From: Phycisphaerales bacterium | Lineage (GTDB): Bacteria; Planctomycetota; Phycisphaerae; Phycisphaerales; SM1A02 | DNA: 64,000 nucleotides | Assembly: GCA_009691915.1 (NCBI GenBank) | Contig: SIAD01000007.1 | Location: 1-64,000 of the forward strand | Direction of reading: 5' to 3' | Shown: positions 16,876 to 24,888 of the stretch, one piece after another | Position numbering within the stretch: position 1 is the stretch's first letter | Layout of the letters: each line of letters starts with the position of its first letter | The notes under the pieces: generated by a model | Database searches by the model: none | Seen by the model: the letters and a program-made list of their open reading frames with translations, nothing else | What the model was told of the DNA's origin: nothing | Program-made: the position numbers and the translations under genes

Positions 16876-18108
16876 ATGGGCGTGCTCAGGGCAGGACAAG
16901 GTATCGGTCTGTGCGCGATCTGCCTCCTCGTCTGTGGGGTGGTGTTCGTCAACTCCGCCAGCCTCGATGTGGCTGGTGACGCAAAGACAACCCTAGATGG
17001 AATGCTCTTCGGTCGATCGACCGTCTTTGCCCTGCTGTCGATTGCGTGCTTGGCACTCGGGGCGGCGATACCGCTGGATCGGCTTGGCCGCGCCAGGGGG
17101 ATCACCAATCCCGTCTGGTGGATTCTCCTCGCGACCTTTGGAGGCATTGTGCTCGTGCATGTGCCCGGGATCGGCCGCGAGGTCAATGGGGCGAGTCGGT
17201 GGATCGCTGTGGGTCCGATCACCTTCCAGCCGAGCGAGATTGCCAAGTGGGGGATGCCGCTGGTGCTTGCGTGGTGGTGCTGCGCCCGCGCGGCATCGAT
17301 GGAGAGGTTCTGGAGCGGATTCCTCCCCCCGGTTGCGATCGCTGCGCTCGTTTCGATGGGAATCGCGGTTGAAGATCTCGGTACGGCGACGCTTGTGATG
17401 AGCGTCTCGCTCCTGATTGTCGTCGCGGCGGGATGCCGATGGTGGCACGCGGCACTGCTTGCGCCAGTTGGGATCGCGGGGTTTGTCGCCCTCGTGATCG
17501 TCAGTCCCTACCGGGTGAACCGAATCATCGCCTATCTCGACCCGTACGCGGATTCGCAGGGGATCGGCTACCACATCATTCAGTCGATGGGTGCAATCTC
17601 CGGTGGCGGGATCGCCGGACGCGGCCTTGGCAACAGCATTCAGAAGTTCGGGTACCTGCCCGAAGGTACGACCGACTTCATCTACTCGATCATCTGCGAG
17701 GAGACCGGGATGATCGGAGCATTTCTCGTCGTCACGCTCTATGCCATCCTGCTGTGGTGCGGGTGGAGCGTCATCGGCGCGACGACCCAGGCGGGCAGTT
17801 CGGTGAGTCGGAGGGTGCCACGCCTCAGCCGCTACGCACGACTCGTGGGGCTCGGCGTCCTCGCGACGATCGGCCTGCAGGCGTTGATCAATGTGCTGGT
17901 CGTCACGGGGATCGCGCCCACCAAGGGGATCGCACTTCCGCTCATCTCCCGTGGGGGGACAGGATGGATGTTGACCTGTGTCTCGCTCGGCCTAGTGATG
18001 TCGCTGGACCGAGTCCTGGCGCGTGAGGACCGGCGCGCACTGCAAGATCCGTCGGCGTGCGATGGCTCGTTCGCCGACGCGCCTTCACCACTAGTTGCCT
18101 CAGGATGA
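16876..18108 (+). CDS. ftsW: SEDA-family peptidoglycan polymerase FtsW
   Basis: Multi-pass inner-membrane glycosyltransferase that polymerises lipid II, normally during septal synthesis. About 410 residues with nine to ten hydrophobic segments. Diagnostic SEDA blocks are present: FQPSEIAKWG, EDLGTATLVM, a loop ending GRGLGNSIQKFGYLPEG and FIYSIICEETG, and near the C-terminus GIALPLISRGGTG. It is assigned FtsW and not RodA because murG follows with a 4-nt ATGA overlap, as in dcw clusters. ATG 16876 is the first Met before the first helix. No ftsQ, ftsA or ftsZ follows. Confidence 0.9.
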   Translation: MGVLRAGQGIGLCAICLLVCGVVFVNSASLDVAGDAKTTLDGMLFGRSTVFALLSIACLALGAAIPLDRLGRARGITNPVWWILLATFGGIVLVHVPGIGREVNGASRWIAVGPITFQPSEIAKWGMPLVLAWWCCARAASMERFWSGFLPPVAIAALVSMGIAVEDLGTATLVMSVSLLIVVAAGCRWWHAALLAPVGIAGFVALVIVSPYRVNRIIAYLDPYADSQGIGYHIIQSMGAISGGGIAGRGLGNSIQKFGYLPEGTTDFIYSIICEETGMIGAFLVVTLYAILLWCGWSVIGATTQAGSSVSRRVPRLSRYARLVGLGVLATIGLQALINVLVVTGIAPTKGIALPLISRGGTGWMLTCVSLGLVMSLDRVLAREDRRALQDPSACDGSFADAPSPLVASG

Positions 18109-19313
18109 TGACAGCGGTGCTCTCCATGTCCAACGGAGGCATTCCAGCGGAAACGGTTCCCACCAAGGGGCTCTCTCGGCGATCGCCGACGATTGTTCTC
18201 GCGGGCGGTGGCACCGGAGGTCACATCTCTCCCGGCCTGGCGATCGCAGAGCGGCTGCGCGCGCTTGATGCGGGCGCGCGAATCGTGTTCGCCTGTTCTG
18301 CGCGGAAGATTGATTCCGTCATGCTGACAGAGGCCGCGGCGGAACACGGCGCGATCCACGCAGAGGGGTTCTCGCCGAGTCCAGGGAAGTTCATTCGCTT
18401 TGTCGCTGGGCTCGCCCGTGGGCGCGCGGACGCTCGGCGGCTGATCGAGTCAGTTCGCCCGGACTGGATCGTCTCGCTCGGCGGCTTTGTGACGCCACCC
18501 GTCGTCGTCGCCGCCAGGAAACGCGGAATTCCAGTGCTCCTGGTGAATCTGGACGCGACCCCCGGCCGCGCAAACCGCTGGGTCAGAAAGCGAGCGACAT
18601 TGACCGTGTCCGCGGTGCCGGTTCCGTCCATCATGGGATTCGCAGCGGCTGTCATCGGAATGCCCATCCGCAGCATCGCGCTCGCGCCCGCGTCGCAGGA
18701 ACTCTGCCGTGCCGAGCTTGGGCTTGACCCGACCGTGCCGGTGCTCCTCATCACAGGAGCGTCGCAGGGATCCCAGAGCCTGAACGACCTTGCCATCGCG
18801 CTGGCGAGAGGGCGCTCCGAAGAGTTCAAGGCATGGCAAGTCCTTCATCTGTGCGGTGGCACTCCTGCCGGAGGGATCGCCCGCTACGAACGGGCGTGGC
18901 GCGAGGCTGGTGTGCGCGCCGCCGTCCTGCCGTTTCTCCACCGGATGGGGGTCGCTTGGGGAGCAGCGGAAGTCGCCCTAAGTCGGGCTGGCGCAAGCTC
19001 AGTAGCCGAGGTGCAGGCCAACCGTGTGCCGACCGTGTTCGCTCCGTATCCGTACCACAGGGATCTCCACCAACGCGAGAACGCGATGCCGCTGGTGCAG
19101 GCTCAGGCGGCACTGATGGAGTCCGACCGAGTTGATCCTGTACGGAATCTGACCGGACTCGGCGCGCGTGTGCTGGAGCTGATGCGCTCCGGGGAGCGGC
19201 GTCACCTTATGCGTCAGGCACTGGCGGTCCTCCCACCCCCCGACAGTGCCGAACAGATTGCGGAGTTTCTTGTGCACGGGAGGTCGTTTCACAGTCAGGT
19301 TGTTCCGGCGTAG
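18105..19313 (+). CDS. murG: UDP-GlcNAc:lipid I N-acetylglucosaminyltransferase
   Basis: Transfers GlcNAc from UDP-GlcNAc to lipid I, giving lipid II at the inner face of the membrane. The 402-residue protein carries the family hallmark GGGTGGHISPGLAIAERL near residue 35, a SLGGFVTPPVVVAA block, TGASQGSQSLND in the C-terminal half and LSRAGASSVAE near the donor site. It has ~30 residues before the first strand, more than in E. coli. The start ATG overlaps the ftsW stop (ATGA at 18105-18108). The following gene is unrelated to cell division. Confidence 0.95.
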   Translation: MMTAVLSMSNGGIPAETVPTKGLSRRSPTIVLAGGGTGGHISPGLAIAERLRALDAGARIVFACSARKIDSVMLTEAAAEHGAIHAEGFSPSPGKFIRFVAGLARGRADARRLIESVRPDWIVSLGGFVTPPVVVAARKRGIPVLLVNLDATPGRANRWVRKRATLTVSAVPVPSIMGFAAAVIGMPIRSIALAPASQELCRAELGLDPTVPVLLITGASQGSQSLNDLAIALARGRSEEFKAWQVLHLCGGTPAGGIARYERAWREAGVRAAVLPFLHRMGVAWGAAEVALSRAGASSVAEVQANRVPTVFAPYPYHRDLHQRENAMPLVQAQAALMESDRVDPVRNLTGLGARVLELMRSGERRHLMRQALAVLPPPDSAEQIAEFLVHGRSFHSQVVPA

Positions 19314-19360
19314 CGCCGAGCCCTCAGGCGGTGGTGCGGACTCGCGCCGTGACCCCTGAT

Positions 19361-19366
19361 TAGGAT
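19361..19366 (+). promoter_or_regulatory. -10 box TAGGAT, 7 nt before ATG 19374
   Basis: TAGGAT ends 7 nt before ATG 19374. An earlier in-frame ATG (19365) lies inside the box itself, so the box argues for the second Met as the real start. Confidence 0.4.
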
Positions 19367-19373
19367 GACGGCG

Positions 19374-20831
19374 ATGCTCGCAGAAGTTTCTCCCGGCGAC
19401 GCGTGGCTCAACTTCTTGGGTGCGCTTCACCCCGTGCTTGTGCACTTTCCGATCGCCCTAGCAGTGGTCGCAGCGATTGTCGAGTCGTGGCGCGCGATTC
19501 GCCGTGATCCGGGGCTCTCTCCGTTCGCGTGTACTGCCGTGACCTTCGCGGCGCTATCCGCCGTCGCCACGGCAACCAGTGGATGGTTCAACGCCGTCGC
19601 GTCCGATGACGCCGCCTCCGGAGGCCTCTTCCTGCACCGATGGAGCGGAATCTGCGCGGCCTCACTGCTCGTTGGACTCGCCCTGAGCGCCCCTTTGATC
19701 CGGCGGATGGGGACGGCACGGGCACTCGGGGCATGGCGATCGTCGCTCTTGCTGTGCGTCGGCATCGTCTCGGTCGCGGGGTGGTATGGCGGGAATCTTG
19801 TCTACGGTGACGGCCATCTCACCGATCCTTTGTGGAAGGCGATCGATTCCACTGAGCGGAGCCAGCGCGTCGAGGCCGAGGCCGATGCGCGCGCGCAGTT
19901 GGGGTGGCCTCCTGCCGAGGTCGCCAACGCTGAGGCGACGAGCGTGCCGCAACCAACCTCGTCGGTGCCCGATGGAACCCTCGCGCACATCGACTTTTCC
20001 TCGCAGATCCTCCCGATCTTCGAGTCTCGCTGCTACGAGTGCCATGGCCGGGGAAAGAAGAAGGGGGGGGTGAGGCTCGACGACCTCGCGCGAGTGACTT
20101 GCGAGCGAGATGGCGAATGGGTCGTGAAGCCGGGCGATCCTTCGGCAAGTCTGCTCATACGGATGGTGTCGATGCCTTCCGACTCCGACGAGCGCATGCC
20201 CCCCGAAGGAGATCCTCTGACTGAGGCGCAGATCGCGCTTCTGTCGAGTTGGATCAGCGAGGGGGCAAAGAGCCCTGCGGTTCCCGCGACGCCCTCGGTG
20301 TCGTCGGATCGCTGGTCAGTGCCCGAGCGCACGATCACTCAGGAGGACTTCGCGACCATAGAGCTCGAGAGGACGACGCTGCGGCGTCTCGGAATCGACT
20401 TGCGTCCGATCTCTGCGGGGTCGTCGAGTTACGAATTGGATGCCTCTCACGCAACGCAGCCTGTGACCGATGCAGAGATTGAGCGGATCGCGGCGTCGAA
20501 GGTTCTGGCATCAATCGTGGTGTCGCTCAATGCGACCCGCAGTGCGCTCACCGAATCGTGCGCACAGTCCATCGCGCAGATGACAAACCTCAGGGAGATC
20601 CGTGTCGATTTCACCGCGGTCGGGGACGCCGTCGCAGACGCCGCCGCGACCCTGCCGCACCTTGAGGCGGCAAATTTCGTCTCTACGCAGTTGACCGACG
20701 GAGGGATCGAGGCGCTCGCGAAATCCAAGTCGTTGAGGCGGCTCTTCGTGTGGAAGTCGCGGGTCACCCCGATGGGAGTGTCTAAGTTCCGCGAGGCCTG
20801 CGCTGGCGTTCGCCTTGTCGACGGAGCATAG
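19374..20831 (+). CDS. DUF2231-like membrane domain + planctomycete cytochrome c-like domain + LRR-like region
   Basis: About 485 residues in three parts. An N-terminal membrane module of four to five helices (about 15-150), with HPVLVHFPIALAV and HRWSGICAA as in DUF2231, may bind heme through its His. A periplasmic domain has the heme-attachment site CYECHG, followed by a Met-rich segment with ERMPPEGDPLT and the WI...G end of planctomycete cytochromes. The C-terminal ~130 residues show leucine-rich-repeat periodicity (LREIRVDFT, LEAANFVSTQLTDGGIEAL). Probable role: redox or sensing at the inner membrane. It follows murG after a 60-nt gap. Confidence 0.75.
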   Translation: MLAEVSPGDAWLNFLGALHPVLVHFPIALAVVAAIVESWRAIRRDPGLSPFACTAVTFAALSAVATATSGWFNAVASDDAASGGLFLHRWSGICAASLLVGLALSAPLIRRMGTARALGAWRSSLLLCVGIVSVAGWYGGNLVYGDGHLTDPLWKAIDSTERSQRVEAEADARAQLGWPPAEVANAEATSVPQPTSSVPDGTLAHIDFSSQILPIFESRCYECHGRGKKKGGVRLDDLARVTCERDGEWVVKPGDPSASLLIRMVSMPSDSDERMPPEGDPLTEAQIALLSSWISEGAKSPAVPATPSVSSDRWSVPERTITQEDFATIELERTTLRRLGIDLRPISAGSSSYELDASHATQPVTDAEIERIAASKVLASIVVSLNATRSALTESCAQSIAQMTNLREIRVDFTAVGDAVADAAATLPHLEAANFVSTQLTDGGIEALAKSKSLRRLFVWKSRVTPMGVSKFREACAGVRLVDGA

Positions 20832-20833
20832 GT

Positions 20834-22654
20834 TCACACGCGGGGGATCAACTGGGAGATCGCGTCCCATGCTCGGGGCGCGGCCCGGCCGTGCGCCGAT
20901 GTCGTGGGCTTAGAGTCCGGCCGCGTGCTCGGCACGAAGGTGTGAGGCCCGTTGTGGACACGGGCGCGGTTGAGTGCTTCGGAGAGGGCGACAACCGCTG
21001 GATCGCTCTCGGGCGAGACCTCCGCACTCGGATCTTCGCGAAGCAGCGAGAGCCTCCCAACTATCTGGGTCCAGCTCAGGAGATCCTCTGGCGTCTCGGC
21101 GTGCGCACAGGCCACTTCCCCACAGTGGGCGGCAGCCCAGAATCGCCCCGCACCTGTGGCGGCGAGACACCCCGTCCGAAGCTGCCCATAGTCGAGCCTC
21201 CGCGCGACCTGTCGGTGGCGATCGACGACGAAGCGCACCGAATCCGCAGGCGCCCCCGCGGCGTTGAGAGACTCCGCGAAGGTCTCAAGGGCCGCGAGAT
21301 CGTGGCTCGACATGCCATCTTTCGCCCGCAGTGCTTCGCAGGCTGAGAGGGTTCCCGAGAGGGCCGCAGTGTCTCCCTCCATGGCGAAGATCCAGGCGTT
21401 GGCGCAGAGCACCGCTCTTCGCGCAGCTCCACCGTGCGCCCGGGCAATCACCGACTCGGGAAACGGCGGCGGCGGGGATGGACTCTCCTGAGCCGCGCGG
21501 ATTTTCATCATCGCGTGTGTCCACGCGTGCCCTTCGGGAGGCTGTGAGTCGATGCGGACTTCAGCACGCTCGACGGTGCGGACGGATTCGAAGTGAGCCC
21601 ACGCAATCAGCTCGCCCGCGACACGCAGCTCCATCTGCAACACTCCTGGGAAGTCACCGCCGCGCTCCCGTGAGGACGGCGCCTTGAAGCCGATCATTAG
21701 CGTTGTCTCTGGCGGCACCGTCGCCACGGCAGTTTCGATGGCAAGGGTTCGGCTTGCTGGTTGGGAGTGATCCTCCCACGCATCTCCGGTCGCGAGCGAG
21801 TATCCAGCGCTTCGTGGAGTCATCGATTCCCTCAGCCGAATCTCAAGGGTCCAGCGACCATCAAGGGATCTGCGCCACTCCAGTGAGCGCGGCGTCGATG
21901 GACTTTCGGTCGACAGAACAACGCTGGCACGCTGCGACGGATCACGGTGGTGCGCCCAGTGCCAGGTACGCAGCGCGGCGAACGGGTCGTACTCGTCAGC
22001 GATGTGAGCAAACGATGGACCTTCTGTAGGCCATGCCTGCTCCCACGGCTCCGACATTCCGAGCACACTGATCCGCATGAACCTGTCATCCCATGAGATC
22101 GTGGTTCGGTCGGGTGGGAGCGGGTAGTCGAAGCCACGCATGGCCAGACACGGTTCGTACCAGTCGGCGCTGAGGGAGTTCGCGCTTCGTGAGGAGACTC
22201 CCGACCAGTGAATCGCGGCGGGAACCTCCGATGAGGTTCCGACCACGACCTGTGCGCTGTACGAGAACTCGAGTGCCCCCTTGCGCTCGTTGAGCGAAGC
22301 GCACCATCGCGCGACTTCCGCTGGCATGGGGGTCGCCCGACCTTCAAGCAGCTGAGCGCACCCGTAGCCGTCATCGAGCGCTGCGCACCACGCCTCTGGT
22401 GGCAGTCCCCGCCGGATCTCCGAAAGAAGCAGGGCGGGGGCCATCGACCAGTCGACCGCCCGCTTTCTGCCCAGTAGCACGGCATGGTCGCGAGCGGCAA
22501 ACTCGCGGCGCATGTGCTCGGCCGACTGCTCCAGACTGCCCGCGAGAATCATCTCGGCTGACGCTCGTGCCTCGTCCCCTCGGGCGAGATGTGTCGCATG
22601 CGTCGTGATGGCCACGACGGCACACGCCACAAACAGTACCTGTAGCGCGCTCAT
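20834..22654 (-). CDS. Large exported or membrane-anchored protein of unknown function
   Basis: 606 residues. An N-terminal hydrophobic segment (about 4-20, VLFVACAVVAITTHA) could be a signal or anchor. The rest is soluble and Trp/Arg/Glu-rich, with a central beta-type region and an alpha-helical C-terminal third rich in Ala and Cys that could be repeat-like. No family motif is recognised. ATG 22654 overlaps the stop of the upstream gene (22651) by 4 nt, so the two are coupled and probably work together. The longer frame to 22852 is a shadow of the upstream gene. Confidence 0.6.
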   Translation of the reverse strand: MSALQVLFVACAVVAITTHATHLARGDEARASAEMILAGSLEQSAEHMRREFAARDHAVLLGRKRAVDWSMAPALLLSEIRRGLPPEAWCAALDDGYGCAQLLEGRATPMPAEVARWCASLNERKGALEFSYSAQVVVGTSSEVPAAIHWSGVSSRSANSLSADWYEPCLAMRGFDYPLPPDRTTISWDDRFMRISVLGMSEPWEQAWPTEGPSFAHIADEYDPFAALRTWHWAHHRDPSQRASVVLSTESPSTPRSLEWRRSLDGRWTLEIRLRESMTPRSAGYSLATGDAWEDHSQPASRTLAIETAVATVPPETTLMIGFKAPSSRERGGDFPGVLQMELRVAGELIAWAHFESVRTVERAEVRIDSQPPEGHAWTHAMMKIRAAQESPSPPPPFPESVIARAHGGAARRAVLCANAWIFAMEGDTAALSGTLSACEALRAKDGMSSHDLAALETFAESLNAAGAPADSVRFVVDRHRQVARRLDYGQLRTGCLAATGAGRFWAAAHCGEVACAHAETPEDLLSWTQIVGRLSLLREDPSAEVSPESDPAVVALSEALNRARVHNGPHTFVPSTRPDSKPTTSAHGRAAPRAWDAISQLIPRV

Positions 22655-23598
22655 CGGATCGAGAGAAACAGGGTGGCGCACCCACTTCCGCTGGCGCTCC
22701 CATTGGAGTCCACCGACACGGCGCCCACGGCATTGGCACTGCCTGTCCACCGTGTGTGGATCGGAATGTTTGTGAGCGCGCAGTAACTGCGGTCGGGCTT
22801 CACCGTGAAGGCGAGTGCACCCGTGGCCGATCCGGTTCCCTTGGCGACCCAACTGCTCGCTGAGTTGTACGAGCCGGTAAGCGACGGCGCCTCAAACGGA
22901 ATGACCGTCCCGATGTTTCCCGAGATCATGAAGTCGCGCGAGGATTCGGTGTAGCTCGTGTTTGCGCTGATGGTGGGCACGGTGATCTCGGCGTTGGCGT
23001 TGCCGCGACTGGCCGCAAATCCAGAGACTGAGGCGGACGAGGACGCAGTACACCCCGGTCGTGCGGCGCAGGCGGCCGCAGCCGTCACCGCGCCCCGCCC
23101 GCAGGCGGCCAGCATGACATAGCGCGGGCACGCGGGAAATGACCCCTCCCATGTCTCCTTCCATCCGCTGGAGAATGCTGCCGAGACCGTCGTTGTGCTC
23201 GTTCCCGCGTCCCACCATGAACTCTTTCCGGAGATGCCGAAGGCCGCGCCTGCCGATGTCGCGCTGGCGTAGGCATTCTGGTCGATGTCGAATGTGCAGT
23301 TTGCGAGTCGCTTGTGGTGTGATTGGTCGAGCGGCTCGGTGGGGAGTGTCACAGTCAGCGAATCACGCCGCACCCACTGGCCGGGACCGCAGATGCACAT
23401 CGGTTCCTCGCCCCCACCGGGTGGCGGCGAGTAGTCGCCGCACATGCGCTCGATATCAGGACACGGTGGCGGGCCATCGTCGGCGCACGCCCGCGGGTGG
23501 TGTGCGCCGAGTGGCACGCCGATGCCGGAAAGTGTGGCAGTAACTACGAGTGCCGCGGTGCGAACGGGGAATCGACCATTCTTCGAGTTGCAGTTCAT
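22651..23598 (-). CDS. Secreted Cys- and Ser/Thr-rich protein
   Basis: 315 residues. Basic N-terminus and signal-like hydrophobic stretch (about 12-32), then a Pro/Cys segment (DGPPPCPDIERMCGD, MCICGPGQW) and a long Ser/Thr/Ala/Gly body with five to six further Cys, consistent with a disulfide-stabilised exported protein. No enzyme motif or known sorting tail is present. ATG 23598 has GGAGGC about 6 nt upstream (Shine-Dalgarno). Coupled to the following 606-residue gene by an ATGA overlap. Confidence 0.6.
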   Translation of the reverse strand: MNCNSKNGRFPVRTAALVVTATLSGIGVPLGAHHPRACADDGPPPCPDIERMCGDYSPPPGGGEEPMCICGPGQWVRRDSLTVTLPTEPLDQSHHKRLANCTFDIDQNAYASATSAGAAFGISGKSSWWDAGTSTTTVSAAFSSGWKETWEGSFPACPRYVMLAACGRGAVTAAAACAARPGCTASSSASVSGFAASRGNANAEITVPTISANTSYTESSRDFMISGNIGTVIPFEAPSLTGSYNSASSWVAKGTGSATGALAFTVKPDRSYCALTNIPIHTRWTGSANAVGAVSVDSNGSASGSGCATLFLSIR

Positions 23599-23657
23599 GG
23601 TGCCTCCAGATTCTCACGCGCTCCGCGACGCCGCGAAGGTTCGCGCGCGGCGGCACC

Positions 23658-24446
23658 CTACGCCTCGGCCATGGCACGCTCGAAAAGTGTGCCGCTAATT
23701 CTTTCAGCGTCTGCCAGCCTCGCACCGTCGGCCCGCGCCCCAGAGGCGAGATGGCCGTAGGCCGCGCGGCTTGCAGCGACCGCGATGTTGAACAGCAGGC
23801 GCTCGCGACGATCGCAGCGGGAGAGGAGCGCGGCGGCATCCACACGCAGGCGGATCGGCGCCGCGGTCACCCCCGCGTCCCGTAGTGCTCGGCGGGCGAG
23901 ACGGCGCGGACACTCAAGAAGTCCCCATCCCTCAGGCACCTCCCGTGGACGGATCATCCCCTGAGGACACAGCAAGTAGCAGCGATCTGCCAGTCGATAG
24001 CGAACCGCTAGGCAGAACTTTGTCTCACCGTGCAGCGATTGATCCACACGCCTCAGTCCGAGGAGCACTCGGCGGTAATCGGCGAGCTTGCTCCGAGTGA
24101 AATCCCATGCAGCGCGCTCCTCGAAGAGTCCTGGTTCCCATGTGCGCAGGTGGGGCTCGTACACCTTCACCCTCGTCTCCTCGATCTGAGTCCGACGGGT
24201 AGTCAGTCGCAGGCGCTCAGCGACGAGGGCGTCGAGGTGTTCATCGTCGCGGAGGAAGTCGGCGCGCGACTGCTTGCACTCGACGACAATCGACTCAGCC
24301 CCGAGAGCTGTGCGCTTCCACCCAGCGGCGTCAAATCGCCATCGCGGGATCGCGCAGGTCACCTCCAGGGCAACTGCGCGGCATCCCTGAGCGATCAGCC
24401 ATGAGATGGCGAGCGACTTGAGCGCACGATGGTCGATCGTCTCCAC
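23658..24446 (-). CDS. MmcB-like PD-(D/E)xK nuclease-family protein
   Basis: About 262 residues. The N-terminal half shows the core of the MmcB/DUF-type restriction-endonuclease-like fold: RWRFDAAGW supplies the conserved Asp and VVECKQSRADFLRDDEHL the E-x-K followed by the SR-x-DF motif typical of MmcB. This family is linked to DNA repair in Caulobacter. The C-terminal ~100 residues are Arg/Ala-rich and helical. The start is set at GTG 24446 because TATCGT ends 6 nt upstream; a TTG lies one codon before. The gene is alone, so no operon partner helps to assign a pathway. Confidence 0.6.
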   Translation of the reverse strand: METIDHRALKSLAISWLIAQGCRAVALEVTCAIPRWRFDAAGWKRTALGAESIVVECKQSRADFLRDDEHLDALVAERLRLTTRRTQIEETRVKVYEPHLRTWEPGLFEERAAWDFTRSKLADYRRVLLGLRRVDQSLHGETKFCLAVRYRLADRCYLLCPQGMIRPREVPEGWGLLECPRRLARRALRDAGVTAAPIRLRVDAAALLSRCDRRERLLFNIAVAASRAAYGHLASGARADGARLADAERISGTLFERAMAEA

Positions 24447-24452
24447 CAAAGC

Positions 24453-24458
24453 ACGATA
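24453..24458 (-). promoter_or_regulatory. -10 box TATCGT, 6 nt before GTG start
   Basis: Minus-strand TATCGT ends 6 nt before GTG 24446, with no Shine-Dalgarno between. Confidence 0.35.
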
Positions 24459-24511
24459 GTGTTCGGAGTCTGTTCGGTCTATCGACCTGCGGCGAATTCG
24501 GCCCGTCGGGC

Positions 24512-24817
24512 TCAGCTCGGCTTCTGATACTGGCTCTGACTAGTCGACTGATGGGTCGACGAACCGGCGCTCCCAGGAGGGAGAGTTGGAGCCGCAGAGG
24601 CCGGCCCGCCCTGCGGGGGCTGGGTCGAGGTCGTCTGGTGAACATCGGTCTGGACATCAGCGAGCCCCTTCTTGAACTCGACAATCGTCTTGCCCACCGA
24701 ACGCCCTAGTTCCGGGAGCCGCCTTCCGAAGATCAGGAGGCCAAGCACCAAGATGATCGCAAGTTCCCATCCGGAGAAGTTGAAGAATGCCAGCGAGGTC
24801 TGGTTGGTCAGGATCAT
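24512..24817 (-). CDS. tatA: Twin-arginine translocase subunit TatA
   Basis: Forms the variable pore for export of folded proteins with twin-Arg signals. The 101-residue protein has the short N-terminal membrane helix (about 14-30) with FNFSGWELAIILVLGLLIFG, the conserved FG hinge, then the amphipathic helix LPELGRSVGKTIVEFKKGL, and a disordered Ser/Gln/Pro tail. ATG 24817 is chosen since the frame to 24853 adds only a non-conserved stretch, and TATGCT lies 9 nt before it. No tatB or tatC is adjacent. Divergent from mltA across 71 nt. Confidence 0.9.
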   Translation of the reverse strand: MILTNQTSLAFFNFSGWELAIILVLGLLIFGRRLPELGRSVGKTIVEFKKGLADVQTDVHQTTSTQPPQGGPASAAPTLPPGSAGSSTHQSTSQSQYQKPS

Positions 24818-24826
24818 GGCTTCCAA

Positions 24827-24832
24827 AGCATA
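24827..24832 (-). promoter_or_regulatory. -10 box TATGCT, 9 nt before tatA ATG
   Basis: Minus-strand TATGCT ends 9 nt upstream of ATG 24817. It is one of a pair of divergent boxes in the tatA-mltA gap. Confidence 0.35.
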
Positions 24833-24875
24833 CACCTTTGAGGGTGGAAACATGGGATGGATGGGTGCGCTTTGG

Positions 24876-24881
24876 TACCTT
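24876..24881 (+). promoter_or_regulatory. -10 box TACCTT, 7 nt before mltA ATG
   Basis: TACCTT ends 7 nt before ATG 24889. The gap is pyrimidine-rich (TCCCCCT), so no Shine-Dalgarno exists. Confidence 0.35.
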
Positions 24882-24888
24882 TCCCCCT

